This document shows, piece by piece, positions 12,888 through 30,073 of a DNA stretch of 64,000 nucleotides. The stretch is taken from the NCBI GenBank assembly GCA_045837725.1, contig JBEWZL010000102.1:1-64000 (forward strand). Reading direction: 5' to 3'. Both the position numbers and the translations under genes were made by a program. Positions within the stretch are counted from its first letter, which is position 1. Every line of letters starts with the position of its first letter. Source of the stretch: Vermamoeba vermiformis (taxonomy: Eukaryota > Tubulinea > Echinamoebida). The notes beneath the pieces are model-generated. The model had not been told where the DNA came from. It saw only the letters and a list, made by a program, of their open reading frames with translations, and searched no databases.

Positions 12888-15205
12888 CTAATTTACAGCA
12901 GGAGTTTCTTGCGGCAAGCTAACGTCATTTTGAAACTGTTGAGCGACGCCGATCGTGTGCTTGATCAGTGCGTCGGTTACAACGCCTCCCTCTTTCTTAG
13001 CCAAGGCTTGGGCAAGACGTACTGCGTTCTTAATTTGGCGACCGTTCAATTCAAACTTCGCGAGGTCATTCACATTTACGGATTTGATCTCGGTGTAGTC
13101 AAAGAAAGTCTTCCAGATCTGCTCGCGAGCTTCTTCGTTCAAATCATCGTACTTCAGAGCAACTGAAATACGACTGTGGAACGCGCTGTCGAATGACTTG
13201 ACTCTGTTTGTCGTCCTGGAAAGTTCGTTAGATCTCGTGCTGAAGGCAAGTTCATACTGCGTGCTGTACTTACAAGAACAATACACCTTGGTGGTACTCC
13301 AATAGACGCAAGAAGATACCAACCATGGCATTTCTCTTGATGTCTTGTTCAGTTCTGCGCTCTAAGAAGATGTCTAAAAGGAACATTTTAGACCGCCTGT
13401 CCCGATCATGCTCTGAGGGTTAGAATTCGTAAAGCGAGACGTACCTGCTTCGTCCAACAAAACAACGGCCTTCCAGGTCGATGCTACTTCAAGAATCTCT
13501 CGCAGTTTGTCTTCTAACTCTTGCGTGTTCGTGCCCAACTCACCGACAGACACGGAGTACAAAGGACGATGCAGCAGCTCTGCAATAGCCTCAGCAGTCA
13601 AGGTCTTACCAACACCCGGTGAACCGTGTAACAAGAAGATGCAACCGCCTGAGAGAGGTAGATTAGTATTTGAGGCTAGATCTCGTGAATGGCACCGCAC
13701 CTCCTTTGCCGGAAATGATGTCCGAGAAAGTCTTGTCTTGATTTTCAACGAGGGCACGAATGAGCTCTTTCTTGGTGGCCGACAACACGAGTCTATCAAA
13801 GGCACCATCGTCGAATTCAATGCCACTGATGTTGTCCACGGTCAGCTCACCCCACTTCTTAGCTGAGAAGCTGAAGCCGAGCAAAGTCGGCCAGCACATA
13901 AAAAGTGCCTGGGTAGGACGAGGTTAATCGTTTGCTATTGGGTGCACTTGTCCCACAACGTACCTGATCGCTCAAGTGATCCACGTAGTTGGAGTTACGA
14001 CCGCCAGAAACAAAATCTTGGTGATTGTAGTTGGGATTCATGCGTCTGAAACTAGCACCATCGAGCATAATACGACCATCAGCCTTGAAGTACGTCAAGT
14101 TGAACCACGATTGGCGGAACAACGCGCCCTTGAATTGACGGTAGTGATTGCCCTGCAGTACGGCGTTAGTACTCCTCCTGTATGGTATGTACTATGAATA
14201 TTACTTACAATTGCCAGCTCGCGGAATTTCTCACCACGGACGGTCAAATCCTTCAACGTTTCGTCATCCATTGGCACGACAGGCAGCTCACTGAGCTTCT
14301 TGGCGCCTTTGAACTCCATGATTCTGAACTGCTTCGTGTGATTCACGAACTGACCGCCGTTGCTTTGCACGACTTGACCGACGATTTGGAAGAAGCTGAA
14401 GAACATGGTTGACTTGTACTCGAACGAGATCACTTCAGATCCGATCTTGCAACCCGATGCTTCGTCCCAACCGTAGAACTTTGAGCCTTTCTTGAACAAA
14501 TACCAGACAGTCGAATAAGTGATCTTGTTCTCGGCGAGCATTGCTTCAATCTTGGCGGAGACGGGGCCGAACTCTGCATCGAGCCATTGCACCAAAGTGT
14601 AAGCAACGTGTGACTTGTCATCGCGCATAAACTCTTTGAATTGCGGCAAAAAGACTAATAACTCGTGCGCTTGAACTTTAGGCGTTAGCTCGTAGAACAC
14701 ATCCAGACCCGTTTCGTCGCGCAACCAAAAGCGAAGTTCCTCGTCTAAAAACAGGAAGGAAAAATTAATATGCATTAGTACTAGTCGGTTACTAGTTGTC
14801 AGTTTAACGGACAGCAAAAGTAAATCTGAAGTTCATCAAAATAAGACTTGCAGAAATAATGTTGGAAAAAATACCTAAAATATGGACCATAACTCTAGTT
14901 TCGATAACCTCGCCCGTTTCCTTGTCTGTAATATCCTTCTTTTGGATCTCGAATTTTGGCTTTTCTTTATTTTCTTCTGGCTCGTCTTCGTTAACGCTAA
15001 CATCATCGTCATCGTTGATGATAGGCTCTTCTCTATCAGGATTAAGCGCAGGCGGAACTGGCTTATTCTGTGCAAGTTCTCGAGAGTCGATCTGACTGGC
15101 AGGATTTGGCTGGTGCTTGGCAGACAACGAAGCCAAAGCAGTAGTTATCATCCATAAACACAATTCCAATACCTTGACCGCAAGTTCCGTGATAAAGCCC
15201 TTCAT
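12888..15205 (-). CDS. AAA-type ATPase of the fungal-like DUF7025 family
   Basis: Seven exons join in phase to 631 residues from the only good ATG at 15205. The first 30 residues form a hydrophobic segment, then an acidic linker. A middle region (about 110-330) resembles the N-terminal DUF7025-type domain of large fungal AAA proteins. The ATPase core follows: Walker A HGSPGVGKT, Walker B AVVLLDEAD, sensor motif FLTTNRV, arginine-rich FHSRI. The segment running from DIFLERRTEQD to LRLLEYHQGVLFL is very typical of this fungal family. Likely an ATP-driven remodelling enzyme of unknown substrate. An N-terminal membrane anchor is possible. Confidence 0.85.
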
Positions 15206-15464
15206 GTTGTTTTGATTGGCAGAAAAAAATAGAAATGGAATGCAACCGACTTTCAAACTTTTTTCTTGTTTCTTGCGCTTTGCTAAGCGAGTAAATTTTG
15301 TGACGGGCACAAATAAAGCCTAATGGCGTTAACTCGTTCGCATTTTGCAACTGCGGTCATGTTTGAAGTGGTTCCCAGAATTTTCAAGAAATTGGGAAAA
15401 ATGACCGTTTTGTGCGATATGTTTATTCGAACGTAAACACCAAACATACAACCACAACAGCACA

Positions 15465-15941
15465 ATGGAATTCTCATTTGTAGACATCAGCAACCCAACT
15501 AAGCACAACGAAGTCAACGTCATGCATTCCACCGTGGGAGTGGTCATCTCGAAAGACCAGATTTATAAAGCCCGAGACGCCTACAACAAGAATACAACTA
15601 TCACTATTATAGAAAACTATACTCCCTCCGTTACTCCTACCCCGACACCGAGCTACACTCCTTACGCTCAGTGCTACGTTAGTACTGGAGAGGACTACAT
15701 CTCCACTTCTAAAGGCAAGGACTACGCTGCCAAGGGCTCAGATAAATATGTTTATGCCACCACTGAATATACCACCACTGGTTACTCGAGCAGCTATTCA
15801 GAACCAAGAGAATATGTAAATACAGACGACAAGGGTGGATATAGCAAATCAGCGAAAGGTACCCAAGAATATGTTACTGCAGTCGAAGGCAAAGGTTACT
15901 CTTCCACCTATGACGGCCCTGAGTACGTAGTATCCTATTAA
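15465..15941 (+). CDS. Tyr/Ser/Thr-rich low-complexity protein, 158 residues
   Basis: An intronless frame from ATG to TAA, divergent from the AAA ATPase gene with 259 bp between starts. Residues 1-45 are ordinary (MEFSFVDISNPTKHNEVNV...). The rest is built of loose repeats of the type (E/K)YVxT..KGxxYSS..., rich in Tyr, Ser, Thr, Gly and Lys. No signal peptide or known domain is seen. Such composition suits an intrinsically disordered or assembling protein, or a tyrosine-phosphorylated tail. Function unknown. Confidence 0.65.
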   Translation: MEFSFVDISNPTKHNEVNVMHSTVGVVISKDQIYKARDAYNKNTTITIIENYTPSVTPTPTPSYTPYAQCYVSTGEDYISTSKGKDYAAKGSDKYVYATTEYTTTGYSSSYSEPREYVNTDDKGGYSKSAKGTQEYVTAVEGKGYSSTYDGPEYVVSY

Positions 15942-16176
15942 TTCAAGATTGAATTGGAATTCTAGAATTTTCACTGAACTTGTTCCATTTTCCCGCCCAA
16001 AAAGGGATCTTTTGTAAAATAATTGTAGCGATAAGGTTTTGTATATAGAATAAATGACCCCAATTCGCATTTCTCATTATTACAGATTTTAGTCCGTTTT
16101 CAAAAAACTAGATTCACAACACGGAAGATTATTACCCGTTGTTAAATGCACTTATTTACATATCTTCAAAGCTTAT

Positions 16177-17622
16177 CTACAATTTAGCACGTAGCACAGA
16201 CTGCGTGCTTGGTTTCTTCTTTTTCTTGTTTCGTTCTTTGCGTAGAGAGTAGAACGCGTTCAGTAGGACACTAGAAGTAACGTGAATACAGCGTTGCATT
16301 AGGTCCCTAACTAAGTAACCTTACCTATATATTACAGCCGCATTGCCTGCTACGTAGATACGAGCGATTGGAGATTTGGACCAAAGCGGGATCAGCGAGA
16401 ACAAGGACAAAAGCGATGCTACTGCAGAGGTTGCAGCACCAACAAATGGCGTGATTTCTAAAGCAATATCAGTACGGGAGTTAAATGGACATGTATTGTG
16501 TTTTACTTACCTGCATTTGAACTTGTAGCGGCACGAAAGCCTGCTCGCACGTTACCTATTGATACGAGCAAAAATCCGAGTGATGCGAGAATTTCATTCC
16601 TATTGAATGTGTTATGAATAATAGGGCATAAGGAGTATACGCGTCACGAGCTTACTTATAGGTAGAGGTCAAAGAGGCCTTGCCTTCAACGAACCAAACG
16701 TACATGGTGATGAGAATCATAGCGATCCACGCGATCAATGCTGGCAAATTCAATTTGTTACGACGCATAGTCGTTAGTCTAGGTGTTGGTTAGTATATGG
16801 TGCGCAGTATTAACGACGACTACGAACCCTTCAAACATGCGCACGGGCGTCTCTAACCTCCCGTTGTATGTCATCGTCAAATACAACATGTATGAATAAA
16901 TATACGTGAATATCAAATTAAATCCAAAGAAGACGCGCCCGACACCTATTTTTTCGTTAACTCAGGGTGGTATAGGTGTATTATTAGACGTACCGGTGTT
17001 CAAAAACTTAAGTTGTGAAATGGTATTGATTAAATAACCAAGCGTAGATAATATTTGGTAGGTGCGTGGTAGTGTTAGTTTTACGCCTAAGTTCTTATGT
17101 AGCTCATCGTACATATCTTTTACGCCCACTAGACCTACAGACTACAAGAGAGAAGATGAGCAAGCGCACGCGCAATGCACAATCTTACTTGACCGTAAGC
17201 TGCCAATAATGTTGGTACGACTCTATTCCAGCGTTTATTCATTAATGGAATGGCTAAGCCCGCTACAGTAGCTGGGATCAAGGAGGTAGCGATCTGTAAA
17301 AATTCAGAAATTTATCTAAAAAATTCAAAAGTATAATCTAATCGTATAAAATTGATTGTTACCAATATTTATTATAAAATTATAATTATAACTTACCTTC
17401 ATAGAGTGTGACAGATCTCCCCAAGTAATTTTTCGTACTGACTCAGGCAAAAACGAGCCTCTTTGTTAGAATATAATTAATTATGCCACCCCATAACAAG
17501 ATTTCACGATATACTTCTTACTTAAGATTATGCAATTTTGTTTTAGCATCTGATCGCGTCAATGGAAAGTGACTCTTTAGATTCTGAAAGTACTTCTTCT
17601 TTTCTTTTGCGGCTTTTAGCAT
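16177..17622 (-). CDS. Uncharacterised multipass membrane protein, 324 residues
   Basis: Nine small exons join without a frame error, from the ATG at 17622 to the TAG at 16177. The N-terminus is basic and soluble (MLKAAKEKKKYFQNLK...). About seven hydrophobic segments follow, e.g. IATSLIPATVAGLAIPL, FFGFNLIFTYIYSYMLYL, LPALIAWIAMILITMYVW, LASLGFLLVSIGNVRAG and VASLLSLFSLIPLW. The C-terminus is highly basic (RKERNKKKKKPS). I do not recognise the family. The exon phases and codon use support a real gene. Confidence 0.75.
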
Positions 17623-17981
17623 GTTTGCTAGTCGTTGTCGTTATTTCATACATAATATTATGGAACAAAAATCTGTTGAATCAATTTGTTTTTGTCGCGC
17701 GAAACGAGACCACAACCATTATTTTGTTATGAATTAACATGACGAAGCATTAATAAGTAGGTTACATCGACGAACAAACGAAACTTCAAGCTGAAATCCG
17801 TTTAGATCGAACCCTAATCGATGGCAAACAGAAAGACAAAAAATTTAATTGAATAACGCCCCAAAAAATCTATTCTAAAATTAGTTATTCCCAAATTTAC
17901 GGTCCACCCCAAGATTTTTGTTTTACGGACCAACCGGTTCCAGCCATTAAACTAAATTTTATTCGATTCAACGCAACAATA

Positions 17982-20433
17982 ATGCTTACGAAATATTGTA
18001 GCGCTTTTCGATCAAGAATAATCTATTGTGCCGCGTTGCTGTGCCTCGCAGCCGTTGCCCGGACTGCTTTGCCTTTCACCGGCGTCAATCTTACTGGCCC
18101 TGAATGGAGTAAGCAAATACGTTAATTTTATACGTGAAATTAAAGCTTGCCCAATTTTCTGGCTAAGACTAAGGTCTGATCTATTTTTTTTTCAGCTGGA
18201 GCAACGAAAGGTCCCTATTGGCCAAACAGATTCGAGATAGACTTCTTTGCCTCTCGCGGCATGAATATTTTCCGCCTTCCTTTTGCTTGGGAGCTATTAC
18301 AGCCCCAGATGAGCGGCGAATTTGATACGGCGTTTTGGAACTCTTATTTAGATATTGTAACATATATTACCGATAATAAGCAGCTGCACGTCATCATAGA
18401 CCCGCACAAGTAAGCGAATCAAGTCACGAAACTTCTCAAGCTCGTTCTAATTGCCCTTACGAAGTTATGCAAGATACAACGGTCAGATCATCGGTTCTCA
18501 GGCACCTCTGAGCGCATTAACAGATCTATGGACTCGTTTGGCCACTCACTTTAAGGATAACTCGCGGGTGGTACGTAAACAAAAGCATTGCTGAGACATC
18601 AAGATTTAGATCTGATTTTGTGTGCCTTAAGATATTTGGCATTATGAACGAGCCTTCGGAGATGTCTACAACGTAAGGATTTTATATTTACATAGTAGAG
18701 TGCGGTCATGATTCTTACGATTGCGCAGGGTATGGGCCAATGATGCGAATGTTACGCTTCAAGCGATCCGCGCTGCCGGAGCACCTAATTTGGTTTTAGT
18801 ACCAGGTACGTTATTAATTCACGAGATTAAGAGGTTGAGATACTAAAGCTGTTTCGCAGGAAATGGATGGACTGGTGCCGGATCCTGGCTCGACGGCTGG
18901 TACGATACTAGTGGTGGTAGTGTATCCAATGCTGAAGCACTGTTGAACATCACGGACCCTGGAAATAACTACGCGTACGAGTTGCATTCCTATTTTGGTA
19001 ATTAACTGAAATACGTTTGATTATTTTCCTTGCTGACAGATGCTTCAGACTCCAATGGCAGCGGTGGTAGTGCTCCTTGCGTTGACCCTTCAGTTGGTAT
19101 GCATCATAATGATATTAACAGTGATATTAAGAGTGCGTGTAATTGACTTGTGCAGTGCCGTCGCACTTTGAGCAAGTGACTGGTTGGCTGAAAAACCACA
19201 GCAGACGAGGTTTCTTGGGCGAGTTTGGAGGCTCAGATCAGCTCAACTGTCTCATTGCATTCAACGACACTTTGAATTATCTCGAAGCTAACAGCGATGT
19301 CTGGTACGTTTCACGGCTTCATTAAGGAACATCTTTCTTATCAGACTACCATGTTTGCTCCAGGATGGGATGGACATACTGGGCTGGAGGACCTCGTTTC
19401 GCGAGCTCTCATTTGTCCGTCGAGCCAGTTGGCTATCCTCCACGCGAGAACGAACAGCTTCTTACCGTGATGAACTACGTGCAAAACCAAATCGTTAACA
19501 AACAATACCCCGACATAAGTAAGTCAGGAGAATCATCGAATGCATTAACTCAACAATAACCTTTAGCTCCTGCTTCGTGCAACAACGGCGCTGAACGAGT
19601 GATCTACGATGACACGTTGCAAAGCCCTTGGGACAGTTGGTATGAGTGAACAAATACTTGTTATGATATCCGTAGCATTAACACTTTCAATTACAGGAGC
19701 TGGGGCACAAACACGCTTAGCGACCCAAAAAGCGCGACGGGTACATCGTCAATCAGCTTCATCCCCGATACAAACAATGCGGTCTACTTGGTCTACGACA
19801 GCAACGCGGTTATGAACATTCCTCTGAGCGGTTACAATGCCGTTGAATTTTGGGTGGCAGGAGATAACCCTGGAGGTCAGGCGATTGAAGTTTCGTTTTG
19901 GAGCAATTATTCGCGGCCTTGGGGTGCCTCACAGCCGGTCAGCGCGTACATTGAAGGCAACACCATCACCTCGACATTCAAAAAAGCAGTCATCCCGCTG
20001 GAAGTTCTCGACGTTGTCGGCCAGTCTCTGAGCGGAATCAGTTGGTCTGACGTGCGTAAAAACAGGTTTTTCTTTTTAGACAACGAGCTTACGCATTCTT
20101 TATACAGGTCACGGGTGGCCTCCAATCTCGCGTGTATATTGATGACATCAAGTTGGTCTGCACTACCATACGTACGTACAATGGCCATACGAATAGTAAA
20201 GATTCTAATATACCAGCTGCGTAGCGGGCGGATCTCTTTCAGGCACGCCACAAGCGCCTCAAGTTCCACAAGCCCCGTCACAAAGTCCGCAATCTCCTCA
20301 GACTCAGGGCCCGCAGTCACCGCAGACAACAGCCCCACAATCTCGCGCGCCAGGTCAGAGTAACGTCTCCTCTGCTGCGGCGTTGTATCTATCGGCTTTG
20401 ATGTTCATTTTAACGTTCTTTGCAATGGTTTAA
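17982..20433 (+). CDS. GH5-like endoglucanase 1, GPI-anchored
   Basis: Thirteen exons give 587 residues. A signal peptide (about 1-32) is followed by a GH5 TIM barrel: GVNLTGPEW, FASRGMNIFRLPF, IFGIMNEP (NEP glutamate = acid/base) and GFLGEFGG (glutamate = nucleophile), as in cellulase A-type GH5 enzymes. A beta-sandwich-like C-terminal module of about 140 residues follows, then a Pro/Gln/Ser linker. The end is a hydrophobic tail typical of a GPI-attachment signal (SSAAALYLSALMFILTFFAM). Likely hydrolyses beta-1,4-glucan at the cell surface or in food vacuoles. It is paralogous to the gene at 37971, with shared intron positions. Confidence 0.93.
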
Positions 20434-20932
20434 TAAACTGCACCGAACGAACACATATCATGCACTTGGAGTTAATTAGAAAATGCTCATGGTACTAATA
20501 TTGGAAAGTCATCAGGACAACACCTCGGAAATAAAAGGGACTATGAGTGAATCACAATTTCACGTGCGGATCAGATTAATAAACGCGAAAAATTACGATT
20601 ATTATTTGAAAATAATGAAGAAGTGAGGGCATCAATCTCTCGTAGAAATAAACGAAGTTGTTGTTCCCTGTAAATTTCTGGTTCTGAATCTAGTCTCGCG
20701 ACTCCTCCTACGTAGCTCATGGTAACCCAATTATTTTACTAATGCCTAATAATAAGTATAATGATAGTCCTGCCATTTGAAAAATGGCTGATCTTTCTTA
20801 CTACCCAATTTTGCTAAATTTCTATCCTTCATATTTTACCAATCCCAATCAGATTGCAAAAATACTACAGTAATATCGTACAATTAATAATATAATTAAT
20901 TACTCACATCATGTAGGACTCGCTTTGGATAA
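20434..20932. other. Intergenic region upstream of ABC transporter 2
   Basis: About 500 bp of AT-rich sequence. A short ATG frame at 20784 (MADLSYYPILL..., 29 codons) cannot be spliced in frame to the transporter and is not called. Otherwise I see nothing beyond presumed 3'UTR and promoter. Confidence 0.4.
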
Positions 20933-26816
<5,884 letters not shown>

Positions 26817-26934
26817 CGTTGAATTTAAAATAAAATAGATCTCATGTTTTGGACGTAGATTAGTCATGCGTTTCATTACAGCCACTAGCAATTATTATAT
26901 AACGATTATTATTATATTTATCGAGATTTTTCTA

Positions 26935-27689
26935 CTATACAAATTTCGCCATGAGCCAATCGTTTTGAACATCGTTTCCAAGTACAAACGGATGAACTCC
27001 AACTTTCTTGAATCCATAACGAGTATAGAATTTGATCGCTCGTGGATTAAATTCCCAAACGCCAAGCCAAACAAGTATTTTCTTGCCGTCTTGGATCTCG
27101 ATCGATTGTTGACCAGCAGAAAATTTCTTAGGAACCGCTTCAAGAGTTGCCGTCATTAACTTATCTGCTATGCCAGTGCCATGATGCGCTAATTACATTA
27201 TTAGACGCATAAGTTTCAAGTTTTAACAGGTACCTTTTCGTAAGTAACATTTGGACAGCTCTACATTATCAATTATCGACGTGCTTTCATTTTCCAATAC
27301 TGATAAATCAATAGGAGCATCAGGGGGCGTATTAAATATGAGTTTCGAAAAGCCTATGCAGTCAGCGTCCTGGATCAGATTCGGATCGTTATTGGATGCG
27401 CCAAAAAAATTTGTTTATATCAAAATTATTACCTTAAACGCCAATAAAAACAAACACTTAGGGTCTTGCAGCTCTTCAGTTTGTTGTCTAACACCGTACG
27501 TCTTCTCTAAAAATAACTTCATGTCTTCCTCGGAATTACTGCCTTGTATTGTCTAATTAATACTTGGTAATAATTAATTATATTAAATAGTATCTTACTC
27601 GCAAATGTTTCTTCAAAAGTTGATGCCGCAATTTCCGCAAGTACCGCTGCGTCAGAAATGGTCGCTTCTCGAATAGTAACTCCCTCCAT
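26935..27689 (-). CDS. GNAT family N-acetyltransferase, 196 residues
   Basis: Four exons join in phase from the ATG at 27689. The N-terminus (VTIREATISDAAVLAEIAA) is the usual GNAT opening. The second exon carries LQDPKCLFLLAF, and the third ends in VELSKCYLRK. The acetyl-CoA loop region reads KAHHGTGIADKL, in place of the commoner R-G-x-G-x-G/A. The C-terminus WEFNPRAIKFYTRYGFKKVG is the classic GNAT NxxAIxFYxxxGF motif. Likely transfers acetyl from acetyl-CoA to an amine on a protein or small molecule; the substrate is unknown. Confidence 0.88.
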
Positions 27690-28127
27690 TTTTCAAATTA
27701 AGTATTTCTGCTTGAATATGCTATTAATAAAGCGAATGTAATACTAATTAGGACCCGTAGTAATGTTGATCTAGATCGAATAAATTTTAACGGCCGTGAA
27801 AATTAGAAAAAATTCAAAAAAAATCAACGAATATTAAGCAAAAGCATCATCTTTATCGCAGATATTATTGAGATGTTGTCCCGCGCAGGGTTGTTTCGAT
27901 CGAGGAAAAAAAAAACTGAACTTACCTTCTATTTCACCATTAGTGTTCCCGTGGCACAAATTTAACTTGAATGGAGTCCAATTAATGTTAATATGAGTAA
28001 AAATCTGTGGTGTTCGCGAGCAGATTTTACTACAAATTGTATGAAAGATTTTTACCCAGATTTTTTACAGAATACAACCCCAACGAACACAATGTTAATT
28101 ACGTATGATCATCTTCATATTTAATAA
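27690..28127. other. Intergenic region between divergent GNAT and PPP-like genes
   Basis: About 440 bp, AT-rich, with A-runs (e.g. 27905-27914). No coding exon or RNA gene is recognised. It presumably holds both promoters. Confidence 0.4.
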
Positions 28128-29420
28128 ATGGATTGCGAGAACAGCTGGCTTGATGCACTAGAAAGAGGCGAGATAATGCCGTTCAGAAAGTTGATCGAGC
28201 TTTTTAACAGCGTAAGAATTGTCCCGATTTATTTATTGCTCTATTATACCCAAACAAGTACGGTGTGAATAATGATAGCCACGTCAGCTCTGCAGTAAAG
28301 CTTTATAGTAATAATTCAAAATTATCAATTAATTTTATGAATTTAGGCGTATCAAATACTCGCAGCAGAGCCAAATATTGTTGAAATAGACGGCAATGTT
28401 ACTGTTGTTTCCTGTATTCGCGGAAATTTTCGCAGTTTGCTGCACGTTTTGAAAATGGCAGGACACGCATCCAAAACTCGTTATCTTTTTATTGTAAGTA
28501 GCCCTAGATAATTAATTTAGTCGTTAATATATTTAAAGGGAGGATATATTGGACGAGAGCCACTCAGTCTTGAATGTCTCTTGTTAGTGCTTGCATTGAA
28601 AGAGTTGTAAGATCCGATCTGGAGTAAATGAAGCAAATTAGACATTATATTAATATAATACATAGATATCCGCACCAAATAACACTCATTCAAAGTCGAG
28701 AAAGGGCTTATACTGATTATGTCGTTCATGCACTTGAATCAAGCGGAAAATACTCGCAGGAGGAAACGCAACAAATTATGCTTGGTTTATCCGATTTATT
28801 CACCGCAATGCCACTAGCAGCAGTAAGATATATATATATATATGCAAATAGTATTCAGCTACGTAATTAACATCGACCTGCAGCTAGTCAACAAAAAGAT
28901 CTTATGCATTCATGGAGGATTGACGCCACGTAAGGAAATGAAAATGCATACAAATAAGGCTAACTGTTATATTACGCAGATGTTGTATTGCTTTATGAAC
29001 TCGTTGCTTACGATAGATTCGCTCCAGTGAACGCGAATGAGATTGATCCAATAGAATGTTTGGTGGCGGGTTACGCTGAGCCAGACCAAGAAGGTTGGGG
29101 GCTAAGTAATGCTGGCATCGGATTTACTTACGGACAAGATATATTTGAAAAGGTAACAAAATAGGATCCGAGATCTTGGTTTCTGATCGACACAACCAAT
29201 TGAGTTCATGAAGGACAATAATCTTGAAGAAATGATCGCCGCGCGCATTCGCTCTTCTGAAGGCAGTGGCTATTTATTCGCTGGCAAATTGCTCGAATTG
29301 TTTTCGGCAGCAGACTATGCCGGCATCAATAACAAAGGCGCGTTCGTTAACATTGTTGTGGATGCGGACGGAAAACTCAGAAAGAATATTGTTTCTTACG
29401 GACCTTTCCTAAAAGAGTGA
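28128..29420 (+). CDS. PPP-family Ser/Thr phosphatase homologue lacking the catalytic residues (pseudophosphatase)
   Basis: Seven exons join in phase to 296 residues, the normal length of a PP1/PP2A/PP4-type catalytic subunit. The scaffold aligns throughout, but the metal-site motifs are altered. GDIHG reads SCIRG, GDYVDRG reads GGYIGRE, and LLRGNHE reads LIQSRER. RAHQ is replaced within AARIRS, and SAPNY reads SAADY. Only the HGGL histidine is kept (IHGGLTP). GWGLSNAGIGFTYGQDIF matches the family GWGENDRGVSFTFG segment. With nearly all ligands lost it cannot bind two metals as the family does, so catalysis is unlikely. It may act as a scaffold or a competitor for regulatory subunits; this is inference. 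No stop or splice break is seen, so it is probably expressed. Confidence 0.88.
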
Positions 29421-30073
29421 AGAGAGAAGCTAGCTTGTCACTAGTTATGGTTTAAGTGCATTGCATTTGTGGTAATTAGTTCAAGAAGAGCAAAAAGGCG
29501 ATCTTAATTAATCCTAGTTTCTAAAGTAATAACAGTCATTATGAAATTTCTGTATCAAACGGTAGCCTTGATCCAATTTATGCAAAATATTGGAATAATT
29601 TTCTTTTTGTTGCTTTATGCCATCAAAAAGGACATAATTAGTAGTGACTTACTGCAATAACAAAAACTTAAATTTCCTCGCTCCTCGAAGTGAGATCCAA
29701 TTTATTTTAGAAAATAACGACTTTACTAACGGCTCTATTTTACGTGTAGGCCAGAAAGCGTGACTAGCTTCTAAACAATAAACTAATTCAACATAAATGC
29801 TTCGCAGCACTCTTCTACCACGCAAGCTGGATTTGATCCATGTCAACCTCTTTGACAGATGGGACAAGGTCAGTGCCTCATGTCACCTCAATGGAGTTGA
29901 GTGCCATAGAATACCACTCATTATACTCGCGTAAGCCGATCATAATATAATCAGTTCTCTTGTTTACAGTCTTACTTTCTCAACAGTTCTAGATTCGGTT
30001 TTTGGAATGGAAATTAAAGGAATCACCATTCAGGACTATTATTACTTAACGCACATATAACTCACCACAAGTG
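29421..30073. other. Intergenic region, no gene recognised
   Basis: About 650 bp, AT-rich. Short open frames on both strands (e.g. minus 29649-29867) have no protein-like features. No RNA gene motif is seen. Confidence 0.35.

Noticed and set aside
20784-20872. ATG and 29-codon frame as first exon of ABC transporter 2
   Set aside because: Its possible donor leaves a phase that produces a stop in the next candidate exon; the ATG at 20933 with donor at 20953 joins in phase instead.
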